DNA of 64,000 bases from Falsirhodobacter halotolerans (GCF_022899245.1 NZ_JALJAZ010000001.1:1581501-1645500), one strand, 5' to 3'. Numbered from the stretch's first letter, positions 53,777-63,275 are shown. Made by a program: numbers and translations. Notes: generated by a model not told the origin, from the letters alone.

Positions 53777-54253
53777 ATGGCGGATGCACGGTTTGAAGAC
53801 GGCGTTGAAAAGCCCCTCTATCTTGGGGCCGAAGATGCCGAGGACCTGCGCATCCTGTCATCGCTGGTGCAGGATGCGGTGCTGACCGGGGCCGACATTC
53901 GCTGGATGCCGTCCAAGCGGCAATTCGCCCTGCTGCTGAACCGCTTTCGCTGGGAGGACAGGTCTGCTGCGGAACAGTCCGGCCGCGGGGTGGAGCGGGT
54001 CCGCGCCGTCCTTGTGTTCGGTGGCGTCCTCTCGGCCCGCAGTCAGGGTGTGGACCGGGCCGAAAAGGATACGGTCCTGTCCATCCTGTCAATCGACTGG
54101 GCGGAGGGGGCCGACGCTGCGGGGGAGATGACCATCACCCTCGCCGGGGATGGGGCCATTTCCTTGCGGATGGAAGCGGTGGACGCGACCCTGCGCGACG
54201 TCACCCGCCCCTACCTCGCCCCTTCGGGCAAGGCCCCGCATCACGATCAGTGA
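53777..54253 (+). CDS. DUF2948 family protein
   Basis: A 158-residue cytoplasmic protein of the alphaproteobacterial DUF2948 family, function unknown. Typical blocks are LYLGAEDAEDLRILSSLVQDAVL, DIRWMPSKRQFALLLNRFRWED, RVRAVLVFGGV, LSILSIDW and ITLAGDGAISLRMEAVDATLRD. The ATG at 53777 has GGAG seven bases upstream, while the ATG at 53771 directly abuts it. It lies 56 bases after murA, the usual neighbour. It overlaps the convergent small gene at 54247 by seven bases. Confidence 0.9.
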   Translation: MADARFEDGVEKPLYLGAEDAEDLRILSSLVQDAVLTGADIRWMPSKRQFALLLNRFRWEDRSAAEQSGRGVERVRAVLVFGGVLSARSQGVDRAEKDTVLSILSIDWAEGADAAGEMTITLAGDGAISLRMEAVDATLRDVTRPYLAPSGKAPHHDQ

Positions 54254-54498
54254 CGGCGACCGTCCACCGGACGGATCTCGACATCCCAATAACGCGGATC
54301 GCGATCGCGCATCAGTTCGCCCGCCACCTCCATCGGGCGGGTGGTGGTGATGGTCAGCGGCACGGCGCCGATGGGGCACGCGCCCGTCCCGCCACTGATC
54401 AGCATGACTTCGAAAAACGGACTGGCGGTTGCGCTGGACCCGGAACGTGCGGACCCAAGGAATGCCAAGCCGACCTGCTTCAATGTCTGGACAATCAT
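54247..54498 (-). CDS. Small protein of unknown function
   Basis: An 83-residue protein with no recognised domain. A perfect AGGAGG ribosome-binding site lies seven bases before the ATG at 54498, strong support for translation. The middle is moderately hydrophobic (FFEVMLISGGTGACPIGAVPLTI) and the end is charged. The upstream region (54499-54600) is AT-rich with inverted repeats (GTGTAACC/GGTTAACAC and ACGAC/GTCGT), probably its promoter and an operator. Confidence 0.6.
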   Translation of the reverse strand: MIVQTLKQVGLAFLGSARSGSSATASPFFEVMLISGGTGACPIGAVPLTITTTRPMEVAGELMRDRDPRYWDVEIRPVDGRRH

Positions 54499-54617
54499 CG
54501 GTGAACCTCCTGCTGCGACCCGTGTAACCCAAATCGGTTAACACGTTAATAACGACATATCTCGTCGTGTTTTACAACGGGAATGATTTTCCGATCATTC
54601 GCACGCGCAGGTGGTGT

Positions 54618-55079
54618 TTATTCTCCGGCCAGCCGGGTCGGCAGATGATCCATCACACGTTCATCGCCCCGCAGGTCGGCCAGCGTCAGTGATTCGATCA
54701 ACAACAGATAGGAGTAGAACACCTGCCCGAATGTCTTGCGGATGCGGCAGGTCTCCTCATCCTCGCAATCGTCGCAGCGGTGATAGGCGGTGCGCGACAG
54801 GCACGGCAGCGGCGCGATCGGCCCATCCACCTGGCGCAGCAATTCCCCGATCGACACGTCCTTCGGGTCCTTGATCAGCATATAGCCCCCCGACCGACCC
54901 CGACGGCTGCGGATCAAGCCGGTGTTGCGCAGGTCCAGAAGGATGTGCTCCAGAAACCGCTTCGGCGTGCCGGAACGACGGGCGATCTCTTCGATCGTCA
55001 GGGCGGGCTGATCGGTCTGGGCCGCATCGGCCAATGTTACCAGTGCCTTGAAGGCATATTTTGCGCGTTGGGAGATCAT
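54618..55079 (-). CDS. Rrf2 family transcriptional regulator (IscR/RirA-like)
   Basis: A 153-residue regulator. N-terminal winged helix-turn-helix: MISQRAKYAFKALVTLADA, IEEIARRSGTPKRFLEHILLDLRNTGLIRSRRG. Putative iron-sulfur ligands are Cys residues in LPCLSRTAYHRCDDCEDEETCRIRK. Such proteins sense Fe-S status, iron or nitrosative stress. The start at 55079 begins the conserved domain directly; upstream ATGs at 55091 and 55124 are less likely. Divergent from the Lrp-type gene. Confidence 0.88.
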   Translation of the reverse strand: MISQRAKYAFKALVTLADAAQTDQPALTIEEIARRSGTPKRFLEHILLDLRNTGLIRSRRGRSGGYMLIKDPKDVSIGELLRQVDGPIAPLPCLSRTAYHRCDDCEDEETCRIRKTFGQVFYSYLLLIESLTLADLRGDERVMDHLPTRLAGE

Positions 55080-55191
55080 GGGTCGAACCATATCGCAGCG
55101 GCATTCCCGCAGCAACATCGTCATACACGACGAACATTATAGACATTTAGTTTATTTCTGCCATCATCCGTCGAAGAAAGCGGAGGCACAT

Positions 55192-55665
55192 ATGCAATCC
55201 TTGGACCTGATCGACCGCAAAATCCTGTCGGAACTGATGCGCGATGCGACGGTGCCCATTGCCCGTCTGGCCCACCGCGTCGGCCTGTCGCAGACGCCCT
55301 GCTGGAACCGCGTGCAGAAACTTCAGGCGCAGGGCGTGATTCGCGGCCGCGTCGCACTTGTGGACGAGGCGCAGATCGGCCTTGCCCTGACCGCCTTCGT
55401 GGAAATTATCGCGGCGGCGCATACGCCCGAATGGCACGAACGCTTCCTTCAGGCGCTCACCCTGTTTCCGCAGGTGATGGAGGTGAACCGCATGGCGGGC
55501 GACCCCGACTATCTACTGCGCGTCGTCCTGCCCGACACCGCCGCCTATGACCGGTTCTATCGCGCGCTGACCGATGACATTCCGGTCCAGCGCATGACCG
55601 CCCGCTTCGTGATGGAGCGGGTGCATTCGGCGACCGTCTATCCCCTGAACGTCACCAGCCATTGA
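55192..55665 (+). CDS. Lrp/AsnC family transcriptional regulator
   Basis: A 157-residue regulator. N-terminal helix-turn-helix (LDLIDRKILSELMRDATVPIARLAHRVGLSQTPCWNRVQKL). C-terminal RAM/AsnC ligand-binding domain (residues about 65-150: LTAFVEI, VMEVNRMAGDPDYLLRVVLPD). CGGAGG ribosome-binding site nine bases before ATG 55192. No adjacent amino-acid operon is obvious on the same strand, so targets are unknown. Confidence 0.92.
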   Translation: MQSLDLIDRKILSELMRDATVPIARLAHRVGLSQTPCWNRVQKLQAQGVIRGRVALVDEAQIGLALTAFVEIIAAAHTPEWHERFLQALTLFPQVMEVNRMAGDPDYLLRVVLPDTAAYDRFYRALTDDIPVQRMTARFVMERVHSATVYPLNVTSH

Positions 55666-55695
55666 ACCCACGGGGGCGGCGCGCGATAAGGCTTC

Positions 55696-58068
55696 ATGCG
55701 CGCCCCCCTTCCCATAGACGACGCCATCCCCGATCTTCTGGATGCGATCTCCAGACGCAGCATGGCCGTGCTTCAGGCCCCGCCCGGCGCAGGCAAGACC
55801 ACCCGCGTCCCGCTCGCGCTGCTGGATTCCGGGCAATCGGGGCGCATCCTGATGCTGGAACCCCGCCGCCTGGCCGCCCGCGCCGCCGCCGAACGGCTGG
55901 CGGAGGAGCTGGGCGAAAAGGTCGGCCGCACTGTCGGCTACCGCATCCGGGGCGAATCGAAGACCGGCCCCGCCACGCGGATCGACGTGGTGACCGAAGG
56001 CATCCTGACCCGCATCCTGCAGGACGATCCGTCGCTGGACGGGATCGGGGCGCTGATCTTCGACGAATTCCACGAACGCTCGCTCAATGCGGATCTTGGT
56101 TTGGCGATGGCGCTGGAATGCCGCGCCGCCCTGCGGGACGATCTGGTGCTGCTGGTGATGTCGGCCACGCTGGACGCGGCCCCCGTGGCAGCCCTGATGG
56201 GCGATGCGCCGGTGGTGACGTCCGAAGGGCGCTCCTTTCCCGTGGAAACGCGCTGGCTGCCCCGCCCGTTCGAAGGGCGGCTGGAGGAGGCGACCGCCGC
56301 CCTCATCCGCCACGCCCTGACGGACTCCGCGGGCGACCTGCTGGCCTTCCTGCCGGGTGAGGGCGAAATTCGCCGCGTGGCGGGGATGCTCGACGGCGAT
56401 GTGCGTCCCCTGTTCGGCGCAATGCCGTTCGAGGCGCAACGCGCCGCCCTCGCTCCCTCCCCGCAGCGGCGGATCATCCTTGCGACCTCCATCGCCGAAA
56501 CCTCGTTGACCATTCCGGGCATCCGCGTTGTGGTGGATGCGGGGCGTGCGCGTCGGGCGCGGTTCGACCCCGGCTCCGGCATGGCGCGGCTGGTGACCGA
56601 ACGCGTCAGCCGGGCCGAGGCCGAGCAGCGTCGCGGACGCGCGGGGCGAACGGCACCGGGCCTGTGCTTCCGCCTGTGGACAAAGGGCGAGGACGGCGCC
56701 CTTCCCGCCTTCGCCCCGGCAGAGATCGAGGTGGCGGACCTGACGGGACTGGCCTTGGAACTGGCGGTCTGGGGCAGCGACGATCTGCCCTTCCTGACCC
56801 CACCGAACACAGCCGCCATGACCGAGGCGCGCGCACTTCTGGCCGACCTCGGCGCGCTGGACCGGGGGCGGATCACCGATCACGGGCGCAAGCTGGCGCG
56901 GATGCCGCTTCACCCGCGTCTGGGGCATATGCTGGCGCTTTCAGGCGGTCCGGCCCCCCAGCTTGCCGCCCTGCTGGCCGAACGCGATCCCCTGCGCGGC
57001 GCCCCGCCCGATCTGGCGCAACGCATGGCCGCGCTCCGCGACCCGTCCCGCTTTGCCGGGGCGCACCGCCCCACCCTCCAGCGCATACGGGATGAGGCGA
57101 AGCGGCTGTCCCGCATGGCAGGAAACGGCGACCATACGCTTGGCCAGATGGCCGCGCTCGCCTATCCCGACCGCATCGGCCTTCGGCGCAAGGGGGAGGC
57201 CCCGCGATGGGTGCTGTCCGGCGGCAAGGGCGCGGTGATGGAGGCGGGCCAGCCCCTGTCCGGCCAGCGCCTGATCGTCGCCACCGACCTGGACGGCAAC
57301 CCGCGCGAGGCGAAGGTGCGTCAGGCCACCCCCATCTCGGACGCCGAACTGCGCGGGATCTTCACGCCCGTCTGGCGCGAGGTGTGCGAATGGTCCCGGC
57401 GCGAGGGCCGCGTCGTGGCCCGCCGGCAGGAGGTGCTGGGCGCGCTGGTGCTGGACGACCGCCATTGGGACGCGCCCTCCGACGCCGTGGCGCGCGCCGC
57501 GTTCGACGGATTGCGCCAGATCGGCCTGCCATGGACGGCGCCCGCCGCCCGCCTGCGTGCGCGGGTGCGCCTCTGCGCCGCCGAGGGCGCGGAGATGCCC
57601 GACGTGTCGGACGACGCACTTCTGGCCGATCCCGACTGGCTGCTGCCCTGGCTGAAGGCGCGGACCGAGGCCGACCTTCGCGCCATGGACCTGACCGAGC
57701 CGCTGCGCGCCCATCTCGGATGGGACGTAATGCAGGTATTGGACACCCGCACCCCGTCGCATTTCACCTCGCCCTTGGGCAATCGCATCCCCATCGACTA
57801 TGACGGCGAAGCCCCCGCCATCGAGGTGCGGCTGCAAGAGATGTTCGGCCTGACCGCCCATCCGACAGTCGCCTCCCGCCCGTTGCGGGTCACGTTGCTG
57901 TCCCCGGCCAGGCGGCCCGTTCAGGTGACGATGGACCTGCCGGGGTTCTGGGCCAACACCTATGCCGATGTGCGCAAGGACATGCGCGGGCAATACCCGC
58001 GCCATCCGTGGCCCGAAGACCCGACCGAGGCCGCGCCGACCCTGCGGGCCAAACCGCGCGGGACTTAA
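55696..58068 (+). CDS. hrpB: ATP-dependent helicase HrpB
   Basis: A 790-residue DExH-box helicase. Motif [17 protein letters not shown] (residues about 27-42), motif II DEFHERS, motif III SATL, motif [14 protein letters not shown] and motif [13 protein letters not shown], then the winged-helix/ratchet region and the HrpB-specific C-terminal domain ([26 protein letters not shown]). The cellular role of HrpB is poorly defined; RNA metabolism is suspected. The stop overlaps the argF stop by four bases in convergent orientation. Confidence 0.95.
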   Translation: MRAPLPIDDAIPDLLDAISRRSMAVLQAPPGAGKTTRVPLALLDSGQSGRILMLEPRRLAARAAAERLAEELGEKVGRTVGYRIRGESKTGPATRIDVVTEGILTRILQDDPSLDGIGALIFDEFHERSLNADLGLAMALECRAALRDDLVLLVMSATLDAAPVAALMGDAPVVTSEGRSFPVETRWLPRPFEGRLEEATAALIRHALTDSAGDLLAFLPGEGEIRRVAGMLDGDVRPLFGAMPFEAQRAALAPSPQRRIILATSIAETSLTIPGIRVVVDAGRARRARFDPGSGMARLVTERVSRAEAEQRRGRAGRTAPGLCFRLWTKGEDGALPAFAPAEIEVADLTGLALELAVWGSDDLPFLTPPNTAAMTEARALLADLGALDRGRITDHGRKLARMPLHPRLGHMLALSGGPAPQLAALLAERDPLRGAPPDLAQRMAALRDPSRFAGAHRPTLQRIRDEAKRLSRMAGNGDHTLGQMAALAYPDRIGLRRKGEAPRWVLSGGKGAVMEAGQPLSGQRLIVATDLDGNPREAKVRQATPISDAELRGIFTPVWREVCEWSRREGRVVARRQEVLGALVLDDRHWDAPSDAVARAAFDGLRQIGLPWTAPAARLRARVRLCAAEGAEMPDVSDDALLADPDWLLPWLKARTEADLRAMDLTEPLRAHLGWDVMQVLDTRTPSHFTSPLGNRIPIDYDGEAPAIEVRLQEMFGLTAHPTVASRPLRVTLLSPARRPVQVTMDLPGFWANTYADVRKDMRGQYPRHPWPEDPTEAAPTLRAKPRGT

Positions 58069-58991
58069 ACGCCCAGGCACCAGCGCATGACGGCCTTCTG
58101 CGCGTGCAGACGGTTCTCGGCCTCGTCGAAGATGACGGAAGCCGGGCCGTCCATGACGCCGCTTGTCGCCTCGTCGTTGCGGTGGGCGGGCAGGCAATGC
58201 ATGAACAGCGCATCGGGATTGGCCCGCGCCATCAGCGCCTCGTTCACCTGATAGGGGCGAAGCTGGTTGTGCCGCCGCTCCTTCGCCGATTCCGGGTCGT
58301 GCATCGACACCCAGGTGTCGGTGACGATCAGGTCCGCGCCCTCCACCGCCTTGGCCGGATCGCGCTCGATAGCAAAGCCGATGCCGGATTCGCGCGCAAG
58401 CTTCTGCCACTCCGCCTCCGGATCCAGGGTCGAGGGGCCGGTGAAGGTGAAATCGAACCCGAACTGCACCGCCGCCTGGATCAGGCTGGCGCAGACGTTG
58501 TTGCCGTCGCCCGCCCAGACCACCTTCTTGCCCGCGATGGGGCCGCGATGCTCCTCATAGGTCATGACATCGGCCATGATCTGGCAGGGATGCGTGCGGT
58601 TGGTCAGGCCGTTGATCACCGGCACCGTCGCGTATTCCGCCATCTCCTGCAGCGTCGCCTCTTCGAACGTGCGGATCATGATCAGATCGACATAGCGCGA
58701 CAGGACGCGGGCCGTGTCGGCAATCGTCTCACCATGGCCCAGCTGCATTTCGCGGCCCGACAGGACCATCGTCTGCCCGCCCAACTGCCGCACACCCACG
58801 TCGAACGACACACGCGTGCGGGTGGACGGTTTTTCGAAGATCAGGGCGACCATCCGGCCGGCCAGAGGCTGATCGTCGTCCGGCGTCCCGCGCGGGCGGT
58901 CCTTGCGGGCCACCTTCATCGCGATGGCGCTGTCGATCATGCCCCGCAGATCGGGGGCGGCAGTGGTGTGGATATCCAGAAAATGCCTCAC
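58065..58991 (-). CDS. argF: Ornithine carbamoyltransferase
   Basis: Converts ornithine and carbamoyl phosphate to citrulline in arginine biosynthesis. A 308-residue enzyme, normal size for the anabolic type. Carbamoyl-phosphate site [11 protein letters not shown] (residues about 54-64), [21 protein letters not shown], and the ornithine-site HCLPAHR near residue 270. The ATG at 58991 overlaps the argD stop by four bases, so argD-argF are translationally coupled. Control is probably through the leader region upstream of argD. Confidence 0.97.
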   Translation of the reverse strand: MRHFLDIHTTAAPDLRGMIDSAIAMKVARKDRPRGTPDDDQPLAGRMVALIFEKPSTRTRVSFDVGVRQLGGQTMVLSGREMQLGHGETIADTARVLSRYVDLIMIRTFEEATLQEMAEYATVPVINGLTNRTHPCQIMADVMTYEEHRGPIAGKKVVWAGDGNNVCASLIQAAVQFGFDFTFTGPSTLDPEAEWQKLARESGIGFAIERDPAKAVEGADLIVTDTWVSMHDPESAKERRHNQLRPYQVNEALMARANPDALFMHCLPAHRNDEATSGVMDGPASVIFDEAENRLHAQKAVMRWCLGV

Positions 58992-60163
58992 GCCGCAGCC
59001 TCCAACGCCGTGGCCGCACGGTCCAGCCGCGCCAGCGCCTCGGCAATATCCTCGTCCGGAATGTTCAACGCGGGCAGAAGACGCAGCACGTTGTCCGCCG
59101 CCGCCACCGTCAGCAGATGCTGATCATAGCCTGCCTTCACGACATCCGTGTTCGGCGCACGGCATTTCAGCCCCAAAAGCAGGCCCTGCCCCCGCACCGC
59201 CTCGAACACGTCGGGATGGGAGGCGACAAGCCCCTCAAGCCCCTGACGGAACAGGGCGGCCTTGCGCGACACCTCGGCCAGAAACGCGGGTTCGGACACG
59301 ATACGCATCACCGCGCCGCCCACGGCACAGCCCAGCGGGTTCCCGCCATAGGTGGAGCCGTGCGTGCCCGCCACCATCGGGGCCGCCGCCGCCTCCGTCG
59401 CCAAGACCGCGCCCAGGGGGAAGCCGCCCCCGATGCCCTTGGCCACCATCATGATGTCCGGCGTAACCCCCGACCATTCATGGGCGAACAGGCGTCCCGT
59501 CCGGCCCATGCCGCACTGCACCTCGTCAAAGATCAACAGCGCGCCGGTGGCATCGCATTTCGCGCGCAGGGCCTTCAGGAACGCGTCAGACGCCACGCGG
59601 ATGCCGCCCTCGCCTTGGGCAGGCTCGATCATCACGGCGGCGGTGTCTTGGGTAATCGTGTCCAGCGCGCTCTCATCCTCGAACGGGATCTGGGTGAATC
59701 CCGGCAGAAGCGGCCCGAAGCCCTTCACCATCTTCTCTGCCCCCGAGGCCGCGATGGCCGCCGAGGACCGTCCGTGAAACGCCCCTTCGAACGCGACGAT
59801 GCCGACCCGATCCGGCTGGCCTTTGTCATACCAGTAACGCCGCGCCATCTTGACGGCCAGTTCCGCCGCCTCGGTCCCCGAATTGGTGAAGAACACCGTG
59901 TCGGCAAACGTCGCCTCCACCAGCGCGTCGGCCAGCGCCTCCTGCTCGGGGATGCGATAGAGGTTGGAGACGTGCCACAGCTTGTGCGCCTGCGCGGTCA
60001 GAACCTCCACCAGTTCCGGCGCGGCGTGGCCAAGGGCGTTCACCGCGATGCCTGCGCCAAGGTCCAGATATCGCTGCCCGTCCTCCGCAATCAGCCAGCT
60101 GCCTTGGCCCGAGGCGAAGGCGATGGGGGCGCGGTTATAGGTCGGAAGGACGTGAGGGATCAT
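58988..60163 (-). CDS. argD: Acetylornithine aminotransferase
   Basis: A PLP enzyme of arginine (and lysine) biosynthesis, producing N-acetylornithine from the semialdehyde. 391 residues, class III aminotransferase fold. Cofactor site [41 protein letters not shown] (Asp on the PLP ring nitrogen), and the Schiff-base Lys in [15 protein letters not shown]. The ATG at 60163 ([11 protein letters not shown]) was preferred over an upstream start at 60202. The 168 bases upstream contain a possible Arg-rich leader peptide and a terminator-like hairpin. Confidence 0.96.
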   Translation of the reverse strand: MIPHVLPTYNRAPIAFASGQGSWLIAEDGQRYLDLGAGIAVNALGHAAPELVEVLTAQAHKLWHVSNLYRIPEQEALADALVEATFADTVFFTNSGTEAAELAVKMARRYWYDKGQPDRVGIVAFEGAFHGRSSAAIAASGAEKMVKGFGPLLPGFTQIPFEDESALDTITQDTAAVMIEPAQGEGGIRVASDAFLKALRAKCDATGALLIFDEVQCGMGRTGRLFAHEWSGVTPDIMMVAKGIGGGFPLGAVLATEAAAAPMVAGTHGSTYGGNPLGCAVGGAVMRIVSEPAFLAEVSRKAALFRQGLEGLVASHPDVFEAVRGQGLLLGLKCRAPNTDVVKAGYDQHLLTVAAADNVLRLLPALNIPDEDIAEALARLDRAATALEAAA

Positions 60164-60252
60164 CTTGATTATCCTTGGAAACGACGCGAACAGGGGTGCC
60201 AAAGGCCCGATGCCGAGTCAATACGAAGTCAGGAAATGCGGGGATGTGCGCG

Positions 60253-60275
60253 AAAAAACCGCCCGCGCAGGCGGG
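60253..60275 (-). terminator. Candidate attenuator hairpin in the argDF leader
   Basis: On the minus strand: stem CCGCC / GGCGG with a TGCGCG loop, directly followed by six T. It lies 90-112 bases before the argD start and nine bases after the stop of the Arg-rich mini-frame at 60284-60331. No minus-strand gene ends upstream of it, so as a terminator it makes sense only as an attenuator in the argDF leader. Confidence 0.6.
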
Positions 60276-60283
60276 ATCGGACG

Positions 60284-60331
60284 TCAGGTGCGACGTCGGG
60301 GGCGTGCGATATGGAAAACCCGTGCGATCAT
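60284..60331 (-). CDS. Candidate arginine leader peptide of the argDF operon
   Basis: A 15-codon frame, MIARVFHIARPRRRT, with five Arg codons, three of them consecutive (CGA CGT CGC), ending just before the terminator-like hairpin. The Arg codons sit in the 5' arm of a separate hairpin, GACGTC at 60292-60297 pairing with GACGTC at 60280-60285; the stop codon lies in the 3' arm. There is no Shine-Dalgarno. A weak -35 TTGTCA (60361-60366, minus strand) would put the transcript start at or near the ATG, so translation could be leaderless, as reported for trpL of Sinorhizobium meliloti. Function is inferred from layout only. Confidence 0.45.
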   Translation of the reverse strand: MIARVFHIARPRRRT

Positions 60332-60385
60332 CCTGTCGGCGTAAGCGTTGCGCGGCGGTTTGACAAGACATTCCGCACGGGTGTC

Positions 60386-60414
60386 TTGAAAAACAGGGCG
60401 GCGGCTTGTATCTG
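60386..60414 (+). promoter_or_regulatory. Likely gcrA promoter
   Basis: -35 TTGAAA (60386-60391), a 17-base spacer, and -10 TATCTG (60409-60414), about 70 bases before the gcrA start. The only features I can support in the 323-base gap between argD and gcrA are this promoter and the argDF leader elements. Confidence 0.5.
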
Positions 60415-60486
60415 AACGCCTCGCACGGGTATGATGGCCCTGCGCCGCCCCTTGGGGCGCAATTCACCTCAGCGGAAGACCCGAGC

Positions 60487-61044
60487 ATGTCCTGGACCGA
60501 TGAACGCGTAGAAACCCTGAAGCGGATGTGGACCGAGGGCCAGTCGGCCAGCCAGATCGCCAAGGTTCTGGGCGGCGTGACCCGCAACGCGGTGATCGGC
60601 AAGGTGCATCGCCTTGGCCTGTCGAACCGCGCGGCCGAGGATGAGGTGGCCGTGGCCCCCGAACCCGCGAAACCCGAACCCGTGGCCGAAGCCCCCGCCC
60701 CGAAAGAGCCAGAGCCCGCGCCTCGCCCCGCGGCGGCCGCGCCCTCCGCCCCCGTCCCGCTGCGCAAGCCCATCGTGCCCGCAGGCCAGCCCCTGCCCCC
60801 GCAACCCTCCGCGAACGAAATCAGCCCCGAAGCGCTGGCCTCGGTCCGGGAGGTGGAGAAGCGCGCCCGCAAGCTGACGCTGATGGATCTGACCGAGCGC
60901 ACCTGCAAATGGCCGATCGGCGACCCCGCGACCGAGGAGTTCTGGTTCTGCGGCCTCCCCTCCACCGCCGGCAAACCCTATTGCGAGGCGCATGTCGGCG
61001 TGGCCTTCCAACCGATGAGCGCGCGGCGCGACCGCCGCCGCTAA
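60487..61044 (+). CDS. gcrA: GcrA cell cycle regulator
   Basis: A 185-residue alphaproteobacterial sigma-70 co-activator that binds promoters, many with CcrM-methylated GANTC sites. The N-terminal DNA-binding helix-turn-helix is diagnostic: MSWTDERVETLKRMWTEGQS followed by ASQIAKVLGGVTRNAVIGKVHRLGLS. A Pro/Ala-rich linker occupies residues about 55-110. The C-terminal sigma2-interacting domain has CKWPIGDP and FCGLPSTAGKPYCEAH. The ATG 60487 begins the HTH directly; an in-frame upstream start at 60406 is unlikely. Confidence 0.96.
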   Translation: MSWTDERVETLKRMWTEGQSASQIAKVLGGVTRNAVIGKVHRLGLSNRAAEDEVAVAPEPAKPEPVAEAPAPKEPEPAPRPAAAAPSAPVPLRKPIVPAGQPLPPQPSANEISPEALASVREVEKRARKLTLMDLTERTCKWPIGDPATEEFWFCGLPSTAGKPYCEAHVGVAFQPMSARRDRRR

Positions 61045-61679
61045 GCCCCGATCAGACGGGTCAGATCCGCGAAATCGTCGAACACGAAGCGGTGGGGGAG
61101 ATCCTCCGCCGCTTTTTTGCGATAGCCGCCCGTGAACAGAGCAAAGTCGATCCCCGCCGCCTCGGCCGTCTCGGCATCCACCTCGCTGTCGCCGACATAG
61201 AGCACCGGCCCCTCGCCCAACCGGCTTGCCGCCAGCCGCAGCGGTGCGGGATCGGGCTTGCGCACGCCAAGGCTGTCCCCGCCGACGATGGTTTGGAACG
61301 GGCCCAGGTTCATCGCCTCCAGCACCTCGCGCGCCAAGGCTTCGGGCTTGTTGGTGCAGACGGCCATGGCGGCCGTGGCCGACAGGTCGGCCAGCATCTG
61401 CACCACCCCGCCGAACGGCTTTGCCAGCTGCCCGTTCACCTTGGCGTAATGGGCCCCGAACCCTTCGATCCACGGTGTGCGGTCGTCCGGCCCGCCGACA
61501 TGATCGGCAATCCGGTGCACCAGCGCCTCCACCCCATGCCCGATGAACCCCCGCACGATGGAGGGGGCCAGCGGCGGCAAGCCGTTGTCGCGCAGAAGCG
61601 CGCTCGCCGCGTCGTGAATTTCCGGCAAGGTGTCGATCAGTGTGCCGTCCAGATCGAAGATGATACGGCGGTAGGTCAT
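61041..61679 (-). CDS. gph: Phosphoglycolate phosphatase-like HAD hydrolase
   Basis: A 212-residue HAD phosphatase. Motif I DLDGTLIDT near residue 10 with the nucleophilic Asp, motif II Thr in AVCTNKP, motif III Lys in RKPDPAPL, and motif IV GDSEVDAETAEAAG. Size and cap type fit phosphoglycolate phosphatase, which recycles 2-phosphoglycolate. Its start overlaps the cytochrome c stop by four bases (ATGA), so the two are co-translated; its stop overlaps gcrA by four bases in convergent orientation. Confidence 0.88.
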   Translation of the reverse strand: MTYRRIIFDLDGTLIDTLPEIHDAASALLRDNGLPPLAPSIVRGFIGHGVEALVHRIADHVGGPDDRTPWIEGFGAHYAKVNGQLAKPFGGVVQMLADLSATAAMAVCTNKPEALAREVLEAMNLGPFQTIVGGDSLGVRKPDPAPLRLAASRLGEGPVLYVGDSEVDAETAEAAGIDFALFTGGYRKKAAEDLPHRFVFDDFADLTRLIGA

Positions 61680-62047
61680 TCGGATGCCCTTTCACGCAGG
61701 AAGGCGATCAGATCGTCGATGTCGTCGGGGTTGCGCAGGCCGGAGTTCAGCATCTTGGTGCCCGGCACCGCCTGACGCGGGGCCAGCAGGAAGTCGCGCA
61801 GCCGCTCCTCATCCCAGACCGCACCCTCGGCCCCAAGGGCGCGCATGGCGGCGGAATAGGAATAGCGCGGCTCCGACCCCACGCCTCGGCCGACAACGCC
61901 GTGCAGGCTCGGACCCGCCTTGTCCACACCCGGTTCGATCGAATGACAGGCATAACAGTTGCGGATCACGCGCGCGCCATGATCCGCGTCCCCTTCGGCC
62001 CAGGCGGGACCGGCGGCAAGCGCCAGAAGAAGCAGTCCGCGTTTCAT
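61676..62047 (-). CDS. Small c-type cytochrome
   Basis: A 123-residue periplasmic cytochrome. Signal peptide MKRGLLLLALAAGPAWA, then the haem-binding CYACH and the axial Met in PGTKMLNSG; these are class I cytochrome c features (cytochrome c2/c552-like). It would carry electrons in the periplasm; partners are not identifiable here. The start at 62047 was chosen at the signal peptide. It overlaps the downstream phosphatase gene by four bases. Confidence 0.92.
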   Translation of the reverse strand: MKRGLLLLALAAGPAWAEGDADHGARVIRNCYACHSIEPGVDKAGPSLHGVVGRGVGSEPRYSYSAAMRALGAEGAVWDEERLRDFLLAPRQAVPGTKMLNSGLRNPDDIDDLIAFLRERASE

Positions 62048-62199
62048 GGTCGGACGGGTGTAATGGCATGCAGTCTCATCCGAACCTCCATTCGTGGACA
62101 ATCTTCCCTATTTCGCCCGCGCCCGGCCCGGATTCAAGGCGGCCGCTTGAGTTCGCAAGGTCGCACCCCTACCCTTTCCCCAAGAACAGGAGAGTTTGC

Positions 62200-63231
62200 A
62201 TGGACACCCGCACCGATCTTGCCGACGCCATCGGCAATACCCCCCTCATCCGCCTGCGCCGCGCGTCGGAGGAAACGGGCTGCGAGATCCTTGGCAAGTG
62301 CGAGTTCCTGAACCCCGGCCAGTCGGTCAAGGACCGCGCGGCGCTGTTCATCATTCGCGATGCGGTGGCCCGCGGCGCGTTGCGGCCCGGCGGCACCATT
62401 GTCGAGGGAACGGCGGGCAATACCGGCATCGGCCTCGCCCTGGTGGGGGCGTCGATGGGCTTTCGCACGGTGATCGTGATCCCCGAGACGCAAAGCCAAG
62501 AGAAGAAGGACATGCTGCGGCTGGCCGGCGCCGAACTGGTGCAGGTTCCCGCAGCCCCCTACAAGAACCCCAACAACTATGTCCGCTACTCCCAGCGTTT
62601 GGCGGAGCAACTGGCGAAGACCGAGCCCAACGGGGCGATCTGGGCCAACCAGTTCGACAACATCGCCAACCGTCAGGCGCATGTTGAAACGACCGGCCCG
62701 GAAATATGGAAGCAGACCGACGGCAAGGTGGACGGGTTCGTCGCCGCCGTCGGATCGGGCGGGACGTTGGCCGGCGTGGCCATGGCGCTTCAGCCCAAAG
62801 GGGTGAAGATCGCGCTGGCAGACCCCGAGGGGGCGGCGCTTCATTCCTTCTATACCACGGGCGACTTCGCCTCCCCCGGCACGTCGATCACCGAAGGGAT
62901 CGGCCAAGGGCGGATCACCGCGAACCTTGAAGGATTCACCCCCGACTTCAGCTATCGCATCTCCGACGCCGAAGCGCTGCCGATCGTGTTTGACTTGCTG
63001 GAGGAGGAGGGGCTGTGCGTCGGCGGATCCTCGGGCATCAACATCGCGGGTGCGATGCGCCTGGCCCGCGATCTGGGGCCGGGCCACCGGATCGTGACGA
63101 TCCTGTGCGATTACGGCAACCGATATCAATCCAAGCTGTTCAACCCCGACTTTCTGAAGGGCAAGGGCCTGCCGGTTCCCGAATGGCTGGACAAGGCCCC
63201 GCGCGCCATTCCCGAAGTCTACGAGGACTGA
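62200..63231 (+). CDS. cysK: Cysteine synthase A
   Basis: A PLP-dependent O-acetylserine sulfhydrylase of 343 residues. PLP lysine in NPGQSVKDRAAL (about residue 46), phosphate-binding GTAGNTGIGLAL, EGIGQG, and the PLP-N1 serine region CVGGSSGINIAGA. It makes cysteine from O-acetylserine and sulfide. An AGGAGAG ribosome-binding site stands before ATG 62200. The upstream open frame back to 61684 is only read-through of GC-rich DNA antisense to the cytochrome gene. Confidence 0.95.
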   Translation: MDTRTDLADAIGNTPLIRLRRASEETGCEILGKCEFLNPGQSVKDRAALFIIRDAVARGALRPGGTIVEGTAGNTGIGLALVGASMGFRTVIVIPETQSQEKKDMLRLAGAELVQVPAAPYKNPNNYVRYSQRLAEQLAKTEPNGAIWANQFDNIANRQAHVETTGPEIWKQTDGKVDGFVAAVGSGGTLAGVAMALQPKGVKIALADPEGAALHSFYTTGDFASPGTSITEGIGQGRITANLEGFTPDFSYRISDAEALPIVFDLLEEEGLCVGGSSGINIAGAMRLARDLGPGHRIVTILCDYGNRYQSKLFNPDFLKGKGLPVPEWLDKAPRAIPEVYED

Positions 63232-63243
63232 GGCTTGCGTCGG

Positions 63244-63275
63244 CCCGTCCCCTTGCCTATCTGATGGGGGACGGG
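63244..63275 (+). terminator. Possible terminator after cysK
   Basis: CCCGTCCCC (63244-63252) pairs perfectly with GGGGACGGG (63267-63275), 13 bases after the cysK stop, followed by TTCTGCTCTT rather than a clean T-run. Confidence 0.5.

Noticed and set aside
60406-60486. Upstream extension of gcrA
   Set aside because: The GcrA family begins exactly at MSWTDERV; the extension covers the promoter and likely leader.
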